The notes under the pieces are model-generated. The model worked only from the letters and a program-made list of their open reading frames with translations, was not told the DNA's origin and did no database searches. A stretch of DNA of 64,000 bases from Pseudomonas vanderleydeniana (GTDB taxonomy: Bacteria; Pseudomonadota; Gammaproteobacteria; Pseudomonadales; Pseudomonadaceae): assembly GCF_014268755.2 (NCBI RefSeq), contig NZ_CP077093.1, positions 1,662,001-1,726,000 on the forward strand, written 5' to 3'. Positions 16,708 to 25,774 of the stretch are shown in pieces. The translations under genes and the position numbers were made by a program. Numbering within the stretch: position 1 is the first letter of the stretch; each line of letters begins with the position of its first letter.

Positions 16708-17584
16708 CCTTTGCCTGTGGCCAGAGCTGGGCGACCAGCATGCCAGCCAGCATCAGCGCACAGCCGATGTAGCCACGCAGGTGCAGCGACTCGTCGAGCA
16801 GCCAGGCTCCGGCGATGGCGGCGAACACGGCCTCCAGCGAGAAGATGATCGCGGCGTGGGAGGCGATGGCGTCCTTCTGGGCGATCACCTGCAGGGTGTA
16901 GCCGATCGCGACCGCGACGATACCGCCATAGAGAATCGCCGGGCCGGCTGCGGCGATGGCCGGCCACTGGATCGGCTCCAGGCACAGGGCAAGCACCAGG
17001 CTGGCTACGGCGCAGGTGGCGAACTGCAGGAAGGCCAGGCGGATCACGTCGTGGCGCTTGGCGAATACGCCGACCAGGATCACATGCCCGCCCCAGACGA
17101 AGGCGCCGATCAGTTGCAGCCAGTCGCCCGGCGACACCTGGAACTGCTCGCCAACACTCAGCAGGAACATGCCGACCACTGCCAGCAGCGCGCCCAGCCA
17201 CGTACCGATACCGGTCTTGTGGCCGATGAACAGTCCCAACAGGGGCACTACAATGACGTAGAGGCCGGTGATGAAACCGGCGTTGGTCACCGTGGTGAAC
17301 AGCAGGCCGACCTGTTGCAGGTTGATGCCCAGCGCCAGGGCCAATCCCATCAGCATGCCGCCGAGCAGCAGGCCGCGGGTGAGGAAGGGTTCGTGGCGGA
17401 TCTGCTGCGGATTGCGGCGCAACACCAGCGGCAGCAGGCACAGCGAGCCGAGGGCGAACCGCAGGCCGGAGTAGAGGAAGGGGCCGATATGCGCCATGCC
17501 CGAGGTTTGTGCGACGAAGCCGGAGCCCCAGATCATGGCGGTCAGCAGCATCAGGATATCGGCGCGCAGGGCTTGGCTTCGCAT
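16682..17584 (-). CDS. EamA/DMT family membrane transporter
   Basis: A 300-residue, ten-helix membrane protein with two EamA repeats (MIWGSGFVAQT opening the first, GAFVWGGHVILVG the second). Such carriers export metabolites or amino acids; the substrate cannot be read from the sequence. Start 17584 (MRSQALRADILML) has only a weak ribosome-binding site. It is convergent with tapT and divergent from erdR. Confidence 0.85.
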   Translation of the reverse strand: MRSQALRADILMLLTAMIWGSGFVAQTSGMAHIGPFLYSGLRFALGSLCLLPLVLRRNPQQIRHEPFLTRGLLLGGMLMGLALALGINLQQVGLLFTTVTNAGFITGLYVIVVPLLGLFIGHKTGIGTWLGALLAVVGMFLLSVGEQFQVSPGDWLQLIGAFVWGGHVILVGVFAKRHDVIRLAFLQFATCAVASLVLALCLEPIQWPAIAAAGPAILYGGIVAVAIGYTLQVIAQKDAIASHAAIIFSLEAVFAAIAGAWLLDESLHLRGYIGCALMLAGMLVAQLWPQAKATEPAETA

Positions 17585-17824
17585 AAGGGCACTCTTATTG
17601 GAGAGCCGGTGACTTTGCCGTAAAGCATCGAACTTGACCACCCCGGCCGTGCTGGGCATGCTTGGCGCCGATTCGGGTGCGGCAGAATGCCTGGACGCCG
17701 GTTCCCAAGGGTTCCAGGCGTGGACGTGCCCTTTGACGCATGGCCTTGCCAGGCCGTCGTTTCGAGATGCCCCGGTGTGCGTTGACACAATCGATGCGCG
17801 CCTAAAAACAGGATCATTTGAAAA

Positions 17825-18475
17825 ATGACCACATACGAAATCCTGATCGCCGATGACCATCCTCTTTTTCGCAGCGCGCTGCGCCAGGCGCTGACCCTCG
17901 GGCTCGGGCCCGATGTGCGGCTGGTGGAGGTGGCGAGCATCGCCGAACTGGAGACCCGCCTGACCGAGAAAGCCGACTGGGACCTGGTCCTGCTGGACCT
18001 GAACATGCCGGGTGCCTATGGTTTCTCCGGCCTGGTGCTGCTGCGTGGGCAATACCCGCAGATCCCGGTGGTGATGGTCTCGGCCCAGGAGGAAGCCTCG
18101 GTGGTGGTGCGCTCGCGCGAGTTCGGCGCCAGCGGTTTCATTCCCAAGTCCAGTTCGCTGGAAGTGATCCAGCAGGCCGTGCGCAACGTGCTCGACGGTG
18201 AGGTCTGGTGGCCGCCACAGGCCTTCGAGGCGGTCAGTGTCTCCGACGAGGCCAAGGCTGCCAGTGCCGGCCTGTCGAGCCTGACTCCGCAGCAGTTCCG
18301 GGTCTTGACCATGGTCTGCGAAGGCTTGCTGAATAAACAGATTGCCTACGAACTGAGCGTTTCCGAGGCGACCATCAAGGCGCACGTGACGGCGATCTTC
18401 CGCAAGCTGGGGGTCCGTACCCGCACCCAGGCGGCATTGCTCCTGCAACAACTTGAGTCAATTTCGAGCCAGTAA
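17825..18475 (+). CDS. erdR: LuxR-type response regulator ErdR/CrbR
   Basis: A 216-residue response regulator. The receiver has the acidic pair ADDHPLF (Asp10, Asp11), the phosphoacceptor Asp58 in LLDLNMPG and the Lys in IPKSSS. A LuxR helix-turn-helix follows (LTPQQFRVLTMVCEGLLNKQ, SVSEATIKAHVTAIFRKLGV). In Pseudomonas the homologue next to dgkA is ErdR (also CrbR), which controls acetate and ethanol use, including acsA. That identity rests on neighbourhood plus family. The cognate kinase is not in this window. Confidence 0.8.
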   Translation: MTTYEILIADDHPLFRSALRQALTLGLGPDVRLVEVASIAELETRLTEKADWDLVLLDLNMPGAYGFSGLVLLRGQYPQIPVVMVSAQEEASVVVRSREFGASGFIPKSSSLEVIQQAVRNVLDGEVWWPPQAFEAVSVSDEAKAASAGLSSLTPQQFRVLTMVCEGLLNKQIAYELSVSEATIKAHVTAIFRKLGVRTRTQAALLLQQLESISSQ

Positions 18476-18549
18476 GACGTTCGGCATTCACGCTTTTTTG
18501 ACTTTGGTTGAACTAGCTTTCCCACACTTTTTTGCTCAGTTGCCTACCT

Positions 18550-18915
18550 ATGTCCTCGCCTTTCAAAGGTCAAACCGGTTTAAAACGTATCCTCAACGCG
18601 GCGGGATATTCCCTGGATGGCCTGCGTGCCGCCTTCACCGGTGAGGCGGCGTTCCGCCAACTGGTGTTGTTGAACGTGATCCTGGTCCCCGTGGCGTTCT
18701 TCCTGAACGTCAGCCGGGTCGAGCGTGCCCTGTTGATCGCCGTGTGCCTGCTGGCGCTGATCGTCGAGTTGCTCAACTCGGCGGTGGAGGCGGCCATCGA
18801 CCGTATTTCCCTCGACCGTCATCCCCTGTCGAAAAACGCCAAGGACATGGGCAGCGCCGCGCAGTTCGTGGCCCTGAGCATGATCGCCCTGGTCTGGGCG
18901 GTCATCCTGCTCTAA
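18550..18915 (+). CDS. dgkA: Diacylglycerol kinase
   Basis: A 121-residue integral membrane kinase that phosphorylates diacylglycerol from lipid turnover. The family signature ELLNSAVEAAIDRIS is intact, with three membrane helices and the N-terminal amphipathic GLKRILNAAGYSLDGLRAAF. I take ATG 18550 (MSSPFKGQTG), giving the usual length near 121; a frame-consistent codon at 18532 would add six residues. It follows erdR by about 75 bp in the same direction. Confidence 0.95.
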   Translation: MSSPFKGQTGLKRILNAAGYSLDGLRAAFTGEAAFRQLVLLNVILVPVAFFLNVSRVERALLIAVCLLALIVELLNSAVEAAIDRISLDRHPLSKNAKDMGSAAQFVALSMIALVWAVILL

Positions 18916-18919
18916 GCCG

Positions 18920-19846
18920 TCAGGACAGGGTCGGCAGCACGATCTCATCGCTGCGGCGCACGCCGGCGGTGAGATTGCGGCACAGTTCCAGGAACTCGCG
19001 CATCGCCGAGGTCTGGTACTTCTGCTTGTGCCAGATGAAGTAGAACTGCCGCGCGAGGTCCAGCTCCGGGGTTTCCACGGCCACCAGGCTGCCCCGGCGG
19101 AACGCGTCACGCAGGGCCAGGCGCGAGATGCAGCCGATGCCCAGGCCTGATTCCACCGCGCGCTTGATGGCCTCGGTGTGTTCCAGCTCCAGGCGCACGT
19201 TCAGCGCGCTGCGGTGATGACGCATGGCCTGGTCGAAGGTCAGCCGGGTGCCGGAGCCCTGTTCGCGCAAAATCCAGGCTTCGCGGGTCAGCTCCTCAAG
19301 ACTCGCGTGACCGCGACGGGCCAGTTGGTGCTGCGGTGCACAGAACACCACCAGCTCATCTTCGACCCAGCTTTGCACCTCGATATCGGGATGGCTGCAA
19401 TCGCCTTCGATCAGACCCAGATCAATTTCGTAGTGGGCGACTTGCTGCACAATGTTCGCCGTGTTCTGTACATGCAGCTTCACCTGGCTTTCCGGGTGCA
19501 ACTGCATGAAGCTGCCGATCAGCAGGGTCGCCAGGTAGTTGCCGATGGTCAGGGTCGCCCCGACCGCCAGGGAGCCGAAGCCGGACTTGCCGTTGAGCAG
19601 GTCCTCGATTTCCTTGGCCTGGTCCAGCAGGGCCACGGCCTGGGGCAGCAGTTGCTTGCCCAGGGCGTTGAGGCTCAGGCGCTTGCCGGCGCGATCGAAC
19701 AGTTGGCAGCTCGATTGCCGCTCCAGTTCGGTGATCGAGGTGCTCGCAGCGGACTGGGACAGCGCGAGCAGGCCGGCGGCGCGTGATACGCTTTCCTGCT
19801 GGGCGACGGCGACGAATACTTGAAGTTGACGGAGAGTAAATCGCAT
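18920..19846 (-). CDS. finR: LysR-type regulator FinR
   Basis: A 308-residue LTTR. The N-terminal helix-turn-helix (MRFTLRQLQVFVAVAQQESV, AAGLLALSQSAASTSITELE) is followed by a substrate-binding fold. It is divergently placed from fpr with 122 bp between. This is the arrangement of finR and fpr in P. putida, where FinR activates the ferredoxin-NADP reductase gene under oxidative stress. Function is taken from that precedent. The stop lies 5 bp from the dgkA stop. Confidence 0.85.
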   Translation of the reverse strand: MRFTLRQLQVFVAVAQQESVSRAAGLLALSQSAASTSITELERQSSCQLFDRAGKRLSLNALGKQLLPQAVALLDQAKEIEDLLNGKSGFGSLAVGATLTIGNYLATLLIGSFMQLHPESQVKLHVQNTANIVQQVAHYEIDLGLIEGDCSHPDIEVQSWVEDELVVFCAPQHQLARRGHASLEELTREAWILREQGSGTRLTFDQAMRHHRSALNVRLELEHTEAIKRAVESGLGIGCISRLALRDAFRRGSLVAVETPELDLARQFYFIWHKQKYQTSAMREFLELCRNLTAGVRRSDEIVLPTLS

Positions 19847-19968
19847 ATCTATATAACCGATAACCCTTATCTTGATAATTCATTTAACAGATATTGTCGC
19901 CGCCATTAGAATGCTATGCAATTGCGCTCATTGATAGCGCAGGCCAAATCTCCAGGAGCCCTTTCCCA
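19847..19968. promoter_or_regulatory. finR-fpr divergent regulatory region
   Basis: AT-rich 122 bp between the divergent genes. It holds a dyad GATAACCCTTATC at 19859-19871 (a T-N11-A type LTTR candidate) and ATATCTATATAA just beside the finR start. CCAGGAG at 19952-19958 is the fpr ribosome-binding site. Confidence 0.6.
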
Positions 19969-20748
19969 ATGAGCAACATGAATCACGAGCGTGTCCTCAG
20001 TGTTCACCACTGGAACGACACTCTGTTCAGCTTCAAGTGCACCCGCGACCCGGGGCTGCGCTTCGAAAACGGTCAGTTCGTGATGATCGGTCTGCAGCAG
20101 CCCAACGGTCGGCCGCTGATGCGTGCCTACTCGATCGCCAGCCCGAACTGGGAAGAGCATCTCGAGTTCTTCAGCATCAAGGTGCCGGATGGTCCGCTGA
20201 CCTCGCAGCTGCAGCACCTCAAGGAAGGCGATGAGATCATCATCAGCAAGAAGCCTACCGGTACCCTGGTACTCGACGACCTCAAGCCGGGCAAGCACCT
20301 GTACCTGCTGAGCACCGGTACCGGCCTGGCGCCGTTCATGAGCGTGATCCAGGACCCGGAAACCTACGAGCGTTTCGAGAAGGTGATCCTGTGCCACGGC
20401 GTGCGCTACGTCAACGAAGTCGCCTACCGCGAATTCATCACCGAGCACCTGCCGCAGAACGAATTCTTCGGCGAGGCGCTGCGTGAGAAGCTGATCTACT
20501 ACCCCACCGTGACCCGCGAGCCGTTCGAGAACGAAGGTCGCCTGACCGACCTGATGCGTAGCGGCAAGCTGTTCCGCGACATCGGCCTGCCACCGATCAA
20601 CCCGCAGGACGACCGCGCCATGCTGTGCGGTAGCCCAAGCATGCTCGACGAGACCAGCGAAGTGCTCAACAGCTTCGGCCTGACCGTTTCGCCACGCATG
20701 CGCGAGCCGGGTGACTACCTGATCGAGCGCGCGTTCGTCGAGAAGTAA
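19969..20748 (+). CDS. fpr: Ferredoxin--NADP+ reductase
   Basis: A 259-residue flavoenzyme that exchanges electrons between NADPH and ferredoxin/flavodoxin, important in redox stress. ATG 19969 (MSNMNHERVLSVHHW) follows CCAGGAG. FAD-binding RAYSIASPNWEEHLEFFSIKV and the NADP-binding LLSTGTGLAPFMSVIQD and AMLCGSPSMLDE motifs are intact. The C-terminus ends in VEK as in subclass I bacterial FPRs. It is probably activated by the divergent FinR and ends at a strong hairpin. Confidence 0.95.
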   Translation: MSNMNHERVLSVHHWNDTLFSFKCTRDPGLRFENGQFVMIGLQQPNGRPLMRAYSIASPNWEEHLEFFSIKVPDGPLTSQLQHLKEGDEIIISKKPTGTLVLDDLKPGKHLYLLSTGTGLAPFMSVIQDPETYERFEKVILCHGVRYVNEVAYREFITEHLPQNEFFGEALREKLIYYPTVTREPFENEGRLTDLMRSGKLFRDIGLPPINPQDDRAMLCGSPSMLDETSEVLNSFGLTVSPRMREPGDYLIERAFVEK

Positions 20749-20760
20749 GCGTTGCATGGA

Positions 20761-20797
20761 AAAAGCCCGCGTTGCCGGAAGGCAGCGCGGGCTTTTT
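20761..20797 (+). terminator. Rho-independent terminator of fpr
   Basis: A GC-rich stem (AGCCCGCGTTGCC / GGCAGCGCGGGCT with a GGAA loop) is followed by TTTTT and preceded by AAAA, so it may work in both directions. Confidence 0.9.
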
Positions 20798-20831
20798 CGT
20801 TTCCGGGCTGAGCGGTTTTCTTTGGCAAGCG

Positions 20832-20972
20832 TCCTTGTGGCGAGCGGGCTTGCCCGCGTTCGGCTGCGTAGCAGCCGTAAACCCGTGGGCACGTTATGCC
20901 TGATACGCTGCGTGCACGGGTTTTAGGGGCGCTTCGCACCCCAGCGCAGGCAAGCCTGCTCGCCACAGGAGG
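20832..20972. repeat. REP-like inverted repeat (fpr-trmO)
   Basis: Arms TGTGGCGAGCGGGCTTGCC (from 20836) and GGCAAGCCTGCTCGCCACA (to ~20968) flank a region with its own smaller inverted repeats (ACCCGTGGGCACG ... CGTGCACGGGT). This is a variant of the Pseudomonas REP family. Confidence 0.8.
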
Positions 20973-21002
20973 AGCTGGTGCCTTGGGGGAGAGAAGCCGA
21001 TT

Positions 21003-21698
21003 CTAGTGGGCGGGAATGACTTCCAGTACGCGGATCACACCCGCCTGCGGGTAGTGCCAGCGCACATCCAGGTCCCAGAACTGCGCACCGTACTCACGCT
21101 CTGGCACGGGCGTCTGGTAGGCCGGGCGCGGGTCCTGCGCCAGGCACTGCTCGATCAGTTCGAACAGTGGCTCGCCAAGGCGCTGGGCGTGCGCCTGGGC
21201 CTGTTGCCGGGCGTTGTCCGTCCACTGCACGGGGATCAGTTGTGGCGCCATACTGGCGATGTCGTTGACGGCTGTGGGGACGTTGTCGGCATAGGGCACG
21301 TAGGGCTTGATATCGAGAATCGGCGTGCCGTCCAGCAGGTCGATTCCCGAGATCCAAAGCCGGTTGCCTTCGACCCTGTCCAGCCGCACCACCGACTGGC
21401 CGATACCGTTCGGCCGGTGCGTCGCCCGGGTGGCGAACACGCCGATGGACTTGTTGCCGCCCAGGCGTGGTGGACGGACCTTGAGCCGTGGCTTGTCCTC
21501 CAGGGCCTGGTGGAACAGGAACAGCAGCCAGACATGGCTGACCTGTTCCAGGCCCTGCACCGCATCACCCTGGTCGAACGGTGCCACCAGTTCCACGACG
21601 CCGCGTGCCGCCGGCGCCAGCTGTGGCTGGCGCGGAATGGCGAACTTCTCCTTGAAGCAGGAGCGCACGAAGCCGATCGGCGAGACGCTGTAGCTCAT
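21003..21698 (-). CDS. trmO: tRNA (t6A37) N6-methyltransferase TrmO
   Basis: A 231-residue enzyme of the TrmO/TsaA-like (YaeB) family, which methylates t6A37 in threonine tRNAs to m6t6A. The hallmark strings IGFVRSCFKEKFAIPRQP, LGGNKSIGVFATRATHRPN and GTPILDIKPYVPYAD are present, so both the beta-barrel SAM site and the C-terminal domain are complete. It starts 11 bp after the stop of the FAD oxidoreductase gene and is likely in one transcript with it. Confidence 0.95.
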   Translation of the reverse strand: MSYSVSPIGFVRSCFKEKFAIPRQPQLAPAARGVVELVAPFDQGDAVQGLEQVSHVWLLFLFHQALEDKPRLKVRPPRLGGNKSIGVFATRATHRPNGIGQSVVRLDRVEGNRLWISGIDLLDGTPILDIKPYVPYADNVPTAVNDIASMAPQLIPVQWTDNARQQAQAHAQRLGEPLFELIEQCLAQDPRPAYQTPVPEREYGAQFWDLDVRWHYPQAGVIRVLEVIPAH

Positions 21699-21709
21699 GG
21701 CGGCGGGCC

Positions 21710-23323
21710 TCAGGCCTCGATCCCGAGGATATTGCGCGCCACGGCTTCGGCGATGCGGATTCCGTCGACGCCGGCCGAGAGAATGCCACCGGCATAACCG
21801 GCGCCTTCGCCCGCAGGGAACAGGCCCTTGACGTTCAGGCTCTGCATCGACGCATCGCGAGTGATGCGCAGCGGTGATGACGTGCGGGTCTCGATCCCGG
21901 TCAGCACTGCATCGTGCAGCGAATAGCCCTTGATCTGCCGTTCGAAGGCCGGCAGGGCCTCGCGGATGGCCTCGATGGCGAAGTCCGGCAGCGCCAGGGC
22001 CAGGTCACCGAGGGCCACGCCCGGCTTGTACGACGGCTCGACGCTGCCCAGGGCGGTCGACGGCTTGCCGGCGATGAAGTCGCCGACCAGCTGCGCCGGT
22101 GCCTCGTAGTTGCTGCCGCCGAGCACGAAGGCGTGGGATTCCAGGCGCTCCTGCAGTTCGATACCGGCCAGCGGGCCACCCGGGTAGTCGACTTCGGGGG
22201 TGATGCCGACGACGATGCCGGAGTTGGCGTTGCGCTCGTTACGCGAGTACTGGCTCATGCCGTTGGTCACGACGCGATTCGGCTCGGAGGTGGCGGCCAC
22301 CACCGTGCCGCCCGGGCACATGCAGAAGCTGTAGACCGAGCGACCGTTCTTGGCGTGGTACACCAGCTTGTAGTCGGCGGCGCCGAGTTTCGGGTGCCCG
22401 GCATACTTGCCCAGGCGGGCGCTGTCGATCAGCGACTGCGGGTGCTCGATCCGGAAACCGACGGAGAACGGCTTGGCCTCCATGAACACGCCACGGCCGT
22501 GCAGCATGCGGAAGGTGTCGCGGGCGCTGTGGCCCAGGGCCAGGACCACGTGGCGCGAGTGCAGCTGTTCGCCGCTGTCGAGCACCACGCCGGTCAGTTG
22601 GTCACCGTCGAGCAGCAGGTCGGTGACCCGCTGCTGGAAGCGCACTTCGCCGCCCAGAGCCTCGATTTCCTTGCGCATGTTCTCGACCATGCCGGTCAGG
22701 CGGAAGGTACCGATGTGCGGCTTGCTGACGTAGAGAATCTCTTCCGGCGCACCGGCCTTGACGAATTCGTGCAGGACCTTGCGGCCATGGTGGTGCGGGT
22801 CCTTGATCTGGCTGTAGAGCTTGCCGTCGGAGAAGGTCCCGGCACCGCCTTCGCCGAACTGCACGTTGGACTCGGGGTTGAGCACGCTCTTGCGCCACAG
22901 GCCCCAGGTGTCCTTGGTGCGCTGGCGCACTTCCTTGCCGCGCTCGAGGATGATCGGCTTGAAGCCCATCTGCGCCAGCAGCAGGCCGGCGAAGATGCCG
23001 CAGGGACCGAAACCGACCACGATCGGCCGCTCGCGCAGGTCGGCAGGCGCCTGGCCGACCACCTTGTAGCTGACATCCGGTGCCGGGCCGACGTTATGGT
23101 CGTCGGCGAACTTCTTCAGCAGGGCTTCTTCGTTCCGGGCCGCCAGGTCGATGGTGTAGATGAACAGCAGTTCGGACGACTTCTTGCGGGCATCGTAGCT
23201 GCGCTTGAACACGGTGAATTCCAGCAGGTCATCGCTGGTGATGCCCAGGCGCTGGACGATGGCCGAGCACAGGTCTTCATCGGGATGGTCGAGCGGCAGC
23301 TTGAGTTCGGTGATTCGTAACAT
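21710..23323 (-). CDS. FAD-dependent oxidoreductase, COG2509-like
   Basis: A 537-residue flavoprotein. The start at 23323 (MLRITELKLPLDH) gives the usual family N-terminus; an upstream in-frame ATG would add eight residues. After a ~95-residue N-terminal domain comes the dinucleotide fold VVGFGPCGIFAGLLLAQMG. Further marks are QFGEGGAGTFSDGKL, YSFCMCPGGTVVAATSE and the C-terminal FAD motif GLFPAGEGAGYAGGI...DGIRIAEA. Its substrate is unknown. It is cotranscribed with trmO. Confidence 0.85.
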   Translation of the reverse strand: MLRITELKLPLDHPDEDLCSAIVQRLGITSDDLLEFTVFKRSYDARKKSSELLFIYTIDLAARNEEALLKKFADDHNVGPAPDVSYKVVGQAPADLRERPIVVGFGPCGIFAGLLLAQMGFKPIILERGKEVRQRTKDTWGLWRKSVLNPESNVQFGEGGAGTFSDGKLYSQIKDPHHHGRKVLHEFVKAGAPEEILYVSKPHIGTFRLTGMVENMRKEIEALGGEVRFQQRVTDLLLDGDQLTGVVLDSGEQLHSRHVVLALGHSARDTFRMLHGRGVFMEAKPFSVGFRIEHPQSLIDSARLGKYAGHPKLGAADYKLVYHAKNGRSVYSFCMCPGGTVVAATSEPNRVVTNGMSQYSRNERNANSGIVVGITPEVDYPGGPLAGIELQERLESHAFVLGGSNYEAPAQLVGDFIAGKPSTALGSVEPSYKPGVALGDLALALPDFAIEAIREALPAFERQIKGYSLHDAVLTGIETRTSSPLRITRDASMQSLNVKGLFPAGEGAGYAGGILSAGVDGIRIAEAVARNILGIEA

Positions 23324-23432
23324 GACAGGGTCCAGTATGCGGGCCACGCGGGCGCGCCGGCTTTACAACAAACCGGAGATTATAAGCCCCAACGGCGGTT
23401 TTCCGTGAGGCTTGAATGACTGCTGGTCCGAA

Positions 23433-24107
23433 TCAGTCGTTGCGTGCGCCGCCAAACGTGGCACAGCCGCGCTGCACCTGGCCGTTGATGCGCAATTCGG
23501 CGCTGAGGTTGCGCAGGCTGCCGCTGGCACTGTCGACGCAACGCTGCGGGGCCACCCACAGTTCGATGTGCTGGTTGTTGGCTTCGGTGCTCAGGCTGAA
23601 GCGTCCGCCACCGAGTTGCTCTTCCAGGTAGGGCAGGACCAGTGTTGGCTGCTTGTCGCGTTCGAGAACCATGCCGTTGCCGCTGGCCTTGAAGGACCAG
23701 TCCGGACCATGGCCGCTGGCGATCACGGTCTGGCGCTTGAAGTCGGGATCGCTGCACCCGCCGCTGTCGCGTTCCAGGCGGTAGACCTGCTGCAGGTTCA
23801 GTTGGCCATCGGAACCGTCGGCCTTGCTCGACGAGAAACTGCCGCGCAGGTCGACGAACAGCTTGCCGGGTTTGCCGGCGAAGGTCGCGGCTTCCTGGGC
23901 GATGCTGGTGTTGCCGCTGTCGTTGACGATGAAGCGGCGCTGCTCCTGGCAGGGCTGGAACAGCAGCTTGCCGTCGACGCTGCTCAGTTCGCCCTGCATG
24001 CGGTTCAGCCCGGCGGTCGGGTGCGGGCCGCTGGGGGCGAGCATCTGGCAACCGGCGGCGAACAGGGGCAGGGCGAAAATCATCAAGGAACGGGCGGCGC
24101 GCATCAT
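23433..24107 (-). CDS. Predicted lipoprotein (COG3650-like region)
   Basis: A 224-residue protein. Start 24107 (MMRAARSLMIFALPLF) lies 5 bp from GGAG. The signal peptide ends in a clear lipobox FAAGC, so it should be lipid anchored. The mature part contains GELSSVDGKLLFQPCQEQRRF followed by a repeated beta-rich domain and a Cys-containing C-terminus (APQRCVDSASG, RGCATFGG). I do not know its role; the N-terminal part resembles small stress-related lipoproteins of COG3650. No operon partners overlap it. Confidence 0.6.
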   Translation of the reverse strand: MMRAARSLMIFALPLFAAGCQMLAPSGPHPTAGLNRMQGELSSVDGKLLFQPCQEQRRFIVNDSGNTSIAQEAATFAGKPGKLFVDLRGSFSSSKADGSDGQLNLQQVYRLERDSGGCSDPDFKRQTVIASGHGPDWSFKASGNGMVLERDKQPTLVLPYLEEQLGGGRFSLSTEANNQHIELWVAPQRCVDSASGSLRNLSAELRINGQVQRGCATFGGARND

Positions 24108-24195
24108 CGGGTCTCCTGGCAAGTGCCGCCACGTTACCCAGCCTGGCCTCGCATCACAAGCCTTGCGGTGAACCTGCGGACACTGCGGCGCTTAA

Positions 24196-24311
24196 CCTGT
24201 GGGAGCCGGCTTGCTGGCGATTGCGGCAGCACCTTGATTCGAATGCTTGATCAATGGCTGCCTTCGTCGGATCGTCGGAACGCCGCCCGCAGCAAGCCGC
24301 CTCCCACGGGG
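24196..24311. repeat. REP doublet downstream of the SDR gene
   Basis: Arms CCTGTGGGAGCCGGCTTGCT (24196) and AGCAAGCCGCCTCCCACGG (to ~24309) are inverted and about 70 bp apart. Confidence 0.8.
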
Positions 24312-24341
24312 CCAGGGTTGGCAGATGGACTGCCGCAGGGC

Positions 24342-24941
24342 TCAGCCGACGCGATAGGTCTGGCCGGTCTGCAGGCCTTCCACGCTCTTGGCGTAGGCCA
24401 GGGCCACGTCCACCGCCGGCACGGGTTTGAAACCGCGGAAGTAGGGGGCGTATCCATCCATCGCCTCGACCAGTACGGTCGGACTCACCGAGTTGATCCG
24501 CTGACCTCGTGGCAGCTCGATCGCCGCCGCCTTGACGAAGCTGTCGAGGGCACCGTTGACCAGGCTGGCCGAGGCGCCGAAGCGGATCGGATCGTGGCTG
24601 AGGATGCCACTGGTCAGGGTGAATGAGGCGCTGTCGTTGGCATACTCGCTGCCGATCCGTACCAGGTTGACCTGGCCCATCAGCTTGTCCTGCAGGCCCA
24701 CGGCGAAATCCGCTTCGGTCAGGTCGGCCAGCGCGGCGAACTTGACGTTGCCGGCGGCGCAGACCAGGGCATCGAACCGGCCGGTCTGTTCGAAGAGCTT
24801 GCGAATCGAGACACTGTCGCTGATATCCACATGGAGGTCCCCACTGGTGCGGCCGATCCTGACGATCTCATGCCGTGGGGCCAGTTCCTCGTCGATGGCC
24901 GAACCGATGGTGCCATGGGCGCCAATCAAGAGAATTTTCAT
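24342..24941 (-). CDS. Short-chain dehydrogenase/reductase
   Basis: A 199-residue SDR, shorter than classical members (~250). The cofactor motif is IGAHGTIGSAI (GxxGxxG), followed by RTSGDLHVDIS and the NAG-equivalent CAAGNVKF. The catalytic Ser/Tyr region is altered: TLTSGILSHDPI is followed by GASASLVNGALDSFVKAAA with no clear YxxxK, so a typical catalytic Tyr is not obvious. Substrate unknown. It is a single gene with the bufferin operon upstream. Confidence 0.75.
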   Translation of the reverse strand: MKILLIGAHGTIGSAIDEELAPRHEIVRIGRTSGDLHVDISDSVSIRKLFEQTGRFDALVCAAGNVKFAALADLTEADFAVGLQDKLMGQVNLVRIGSEYANDSASFTLTSGILSHDPIRFGASASLVNGALDSFVKAAAIELPRGQRINSVSPTVLVEAMDGYAPYFRGFKPVPAVDVALAYAKSVEGLQTGQTYRVG

Positions 24942-25009
24942 CCTGCGCTTGCTCCAGTGGAGGGGGAATCCTCAGTCTAGGCGGGATCTGGCGTATCGAT
25001 GGACGGCCC

Positions 25010-25774
25010 TCAGGAGGCGGCCTGCAACTGGACGATGGCGCCGTGGCGTATGAGCAGGCCCAGCGTCCGCGCCGGGTCGAATGCTGGGCTGATGTCATGG
25101 GCATGGAGCATGGCCGCTTCCAGCGTAAGCCCCTCGAGCAGGCGCTGGATGAATGCCCGGCTGCCGCTGTCGATCCTGAACAGCTCGACCTGCCATTGGC
25201 TGCGCAGTACCAGCACCACTTCGCCCTGGTCCGGGTCGATCTGCTCCAACTCGCCTTCGCCGTGATGGGCCAGCCAGATCGACAGCATCGCAAAGGGCGA
25301 CTCCAGTACCGCGATGCTGGGGTGCAGGCCGACCCGCAGGCTGCCCAGGGCGTCCGGGTTGGCCAGATGCTGGCCGATCCGTTCCGGACTCAGGGAGGCT
25401 GCATCCGCGGCGTGATAGGCATCGATCCGCAGGCGCTCCAGACGGGCGACGTCAGCCAGGTACGGCACGCTCGCCGCTGGCGCAAAACCACGGATGAACA
25501 CGTCGAAGTCCCGGCCGTAGTCCTTGAGAATCGGGCTGGTGGGTGGACACTGTCGGACATGCGCGGCGGCCATGGCCCGGAAGAACTCGTCGCCGACCAG
25601 TGCGTGGACCACCGGGTAGCTGTCGGCCAGGGCGTTGATCAGCGACCCCTGGACATTGTTGCGATATACCGCGAAACGGCTGGCCGGGTCGGCGCCGTTG
25701 GCGCTGCAGAGGCCGGGTGGGCAGGGCAGTTGCGGGTCGAGCAGCGCCAGGCTGAACGTGTCCTGGTCGCTCAT
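25010..25774 (-). CDS. bufC: DUF2063 bufferin partner protein BufC-like
   Basis: A 254-residue protein. The N-terminal domain ([40 protein letters not shown]) is the DUF2063 signature, the family that accompanies DUF692 enzymes and is thought to recognise the precursor. Its start overlaps the bufB stop by 4 bp (ATGA), so the two are translationally coupled. The name follows the recently described bufferin nomenclature and rests on operon context. Confidence 0.82.
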   Translation of the reverse strand: MSDQDTFSLALLDPQLPCPPGLCSANGADPASRFAVYRNNVQGSLINALADSYPVVHALVGDEFFRAMAAAHVRQCPPTSPILKDYGRDFDVFIRGFAPAASVPYLADVARLERLRIDAYHAADAASLSPERIGQHLANPDALGSLRVGLHPSIAVLESPFAMLSIWLAHHGEGELEQIDPDQGEVVLVLRSQWQVELFRIDSGSRAFIQRLLEGLTLEAAMLHAHDISPAFDPARTLGLLIRHGAIVQLQAAS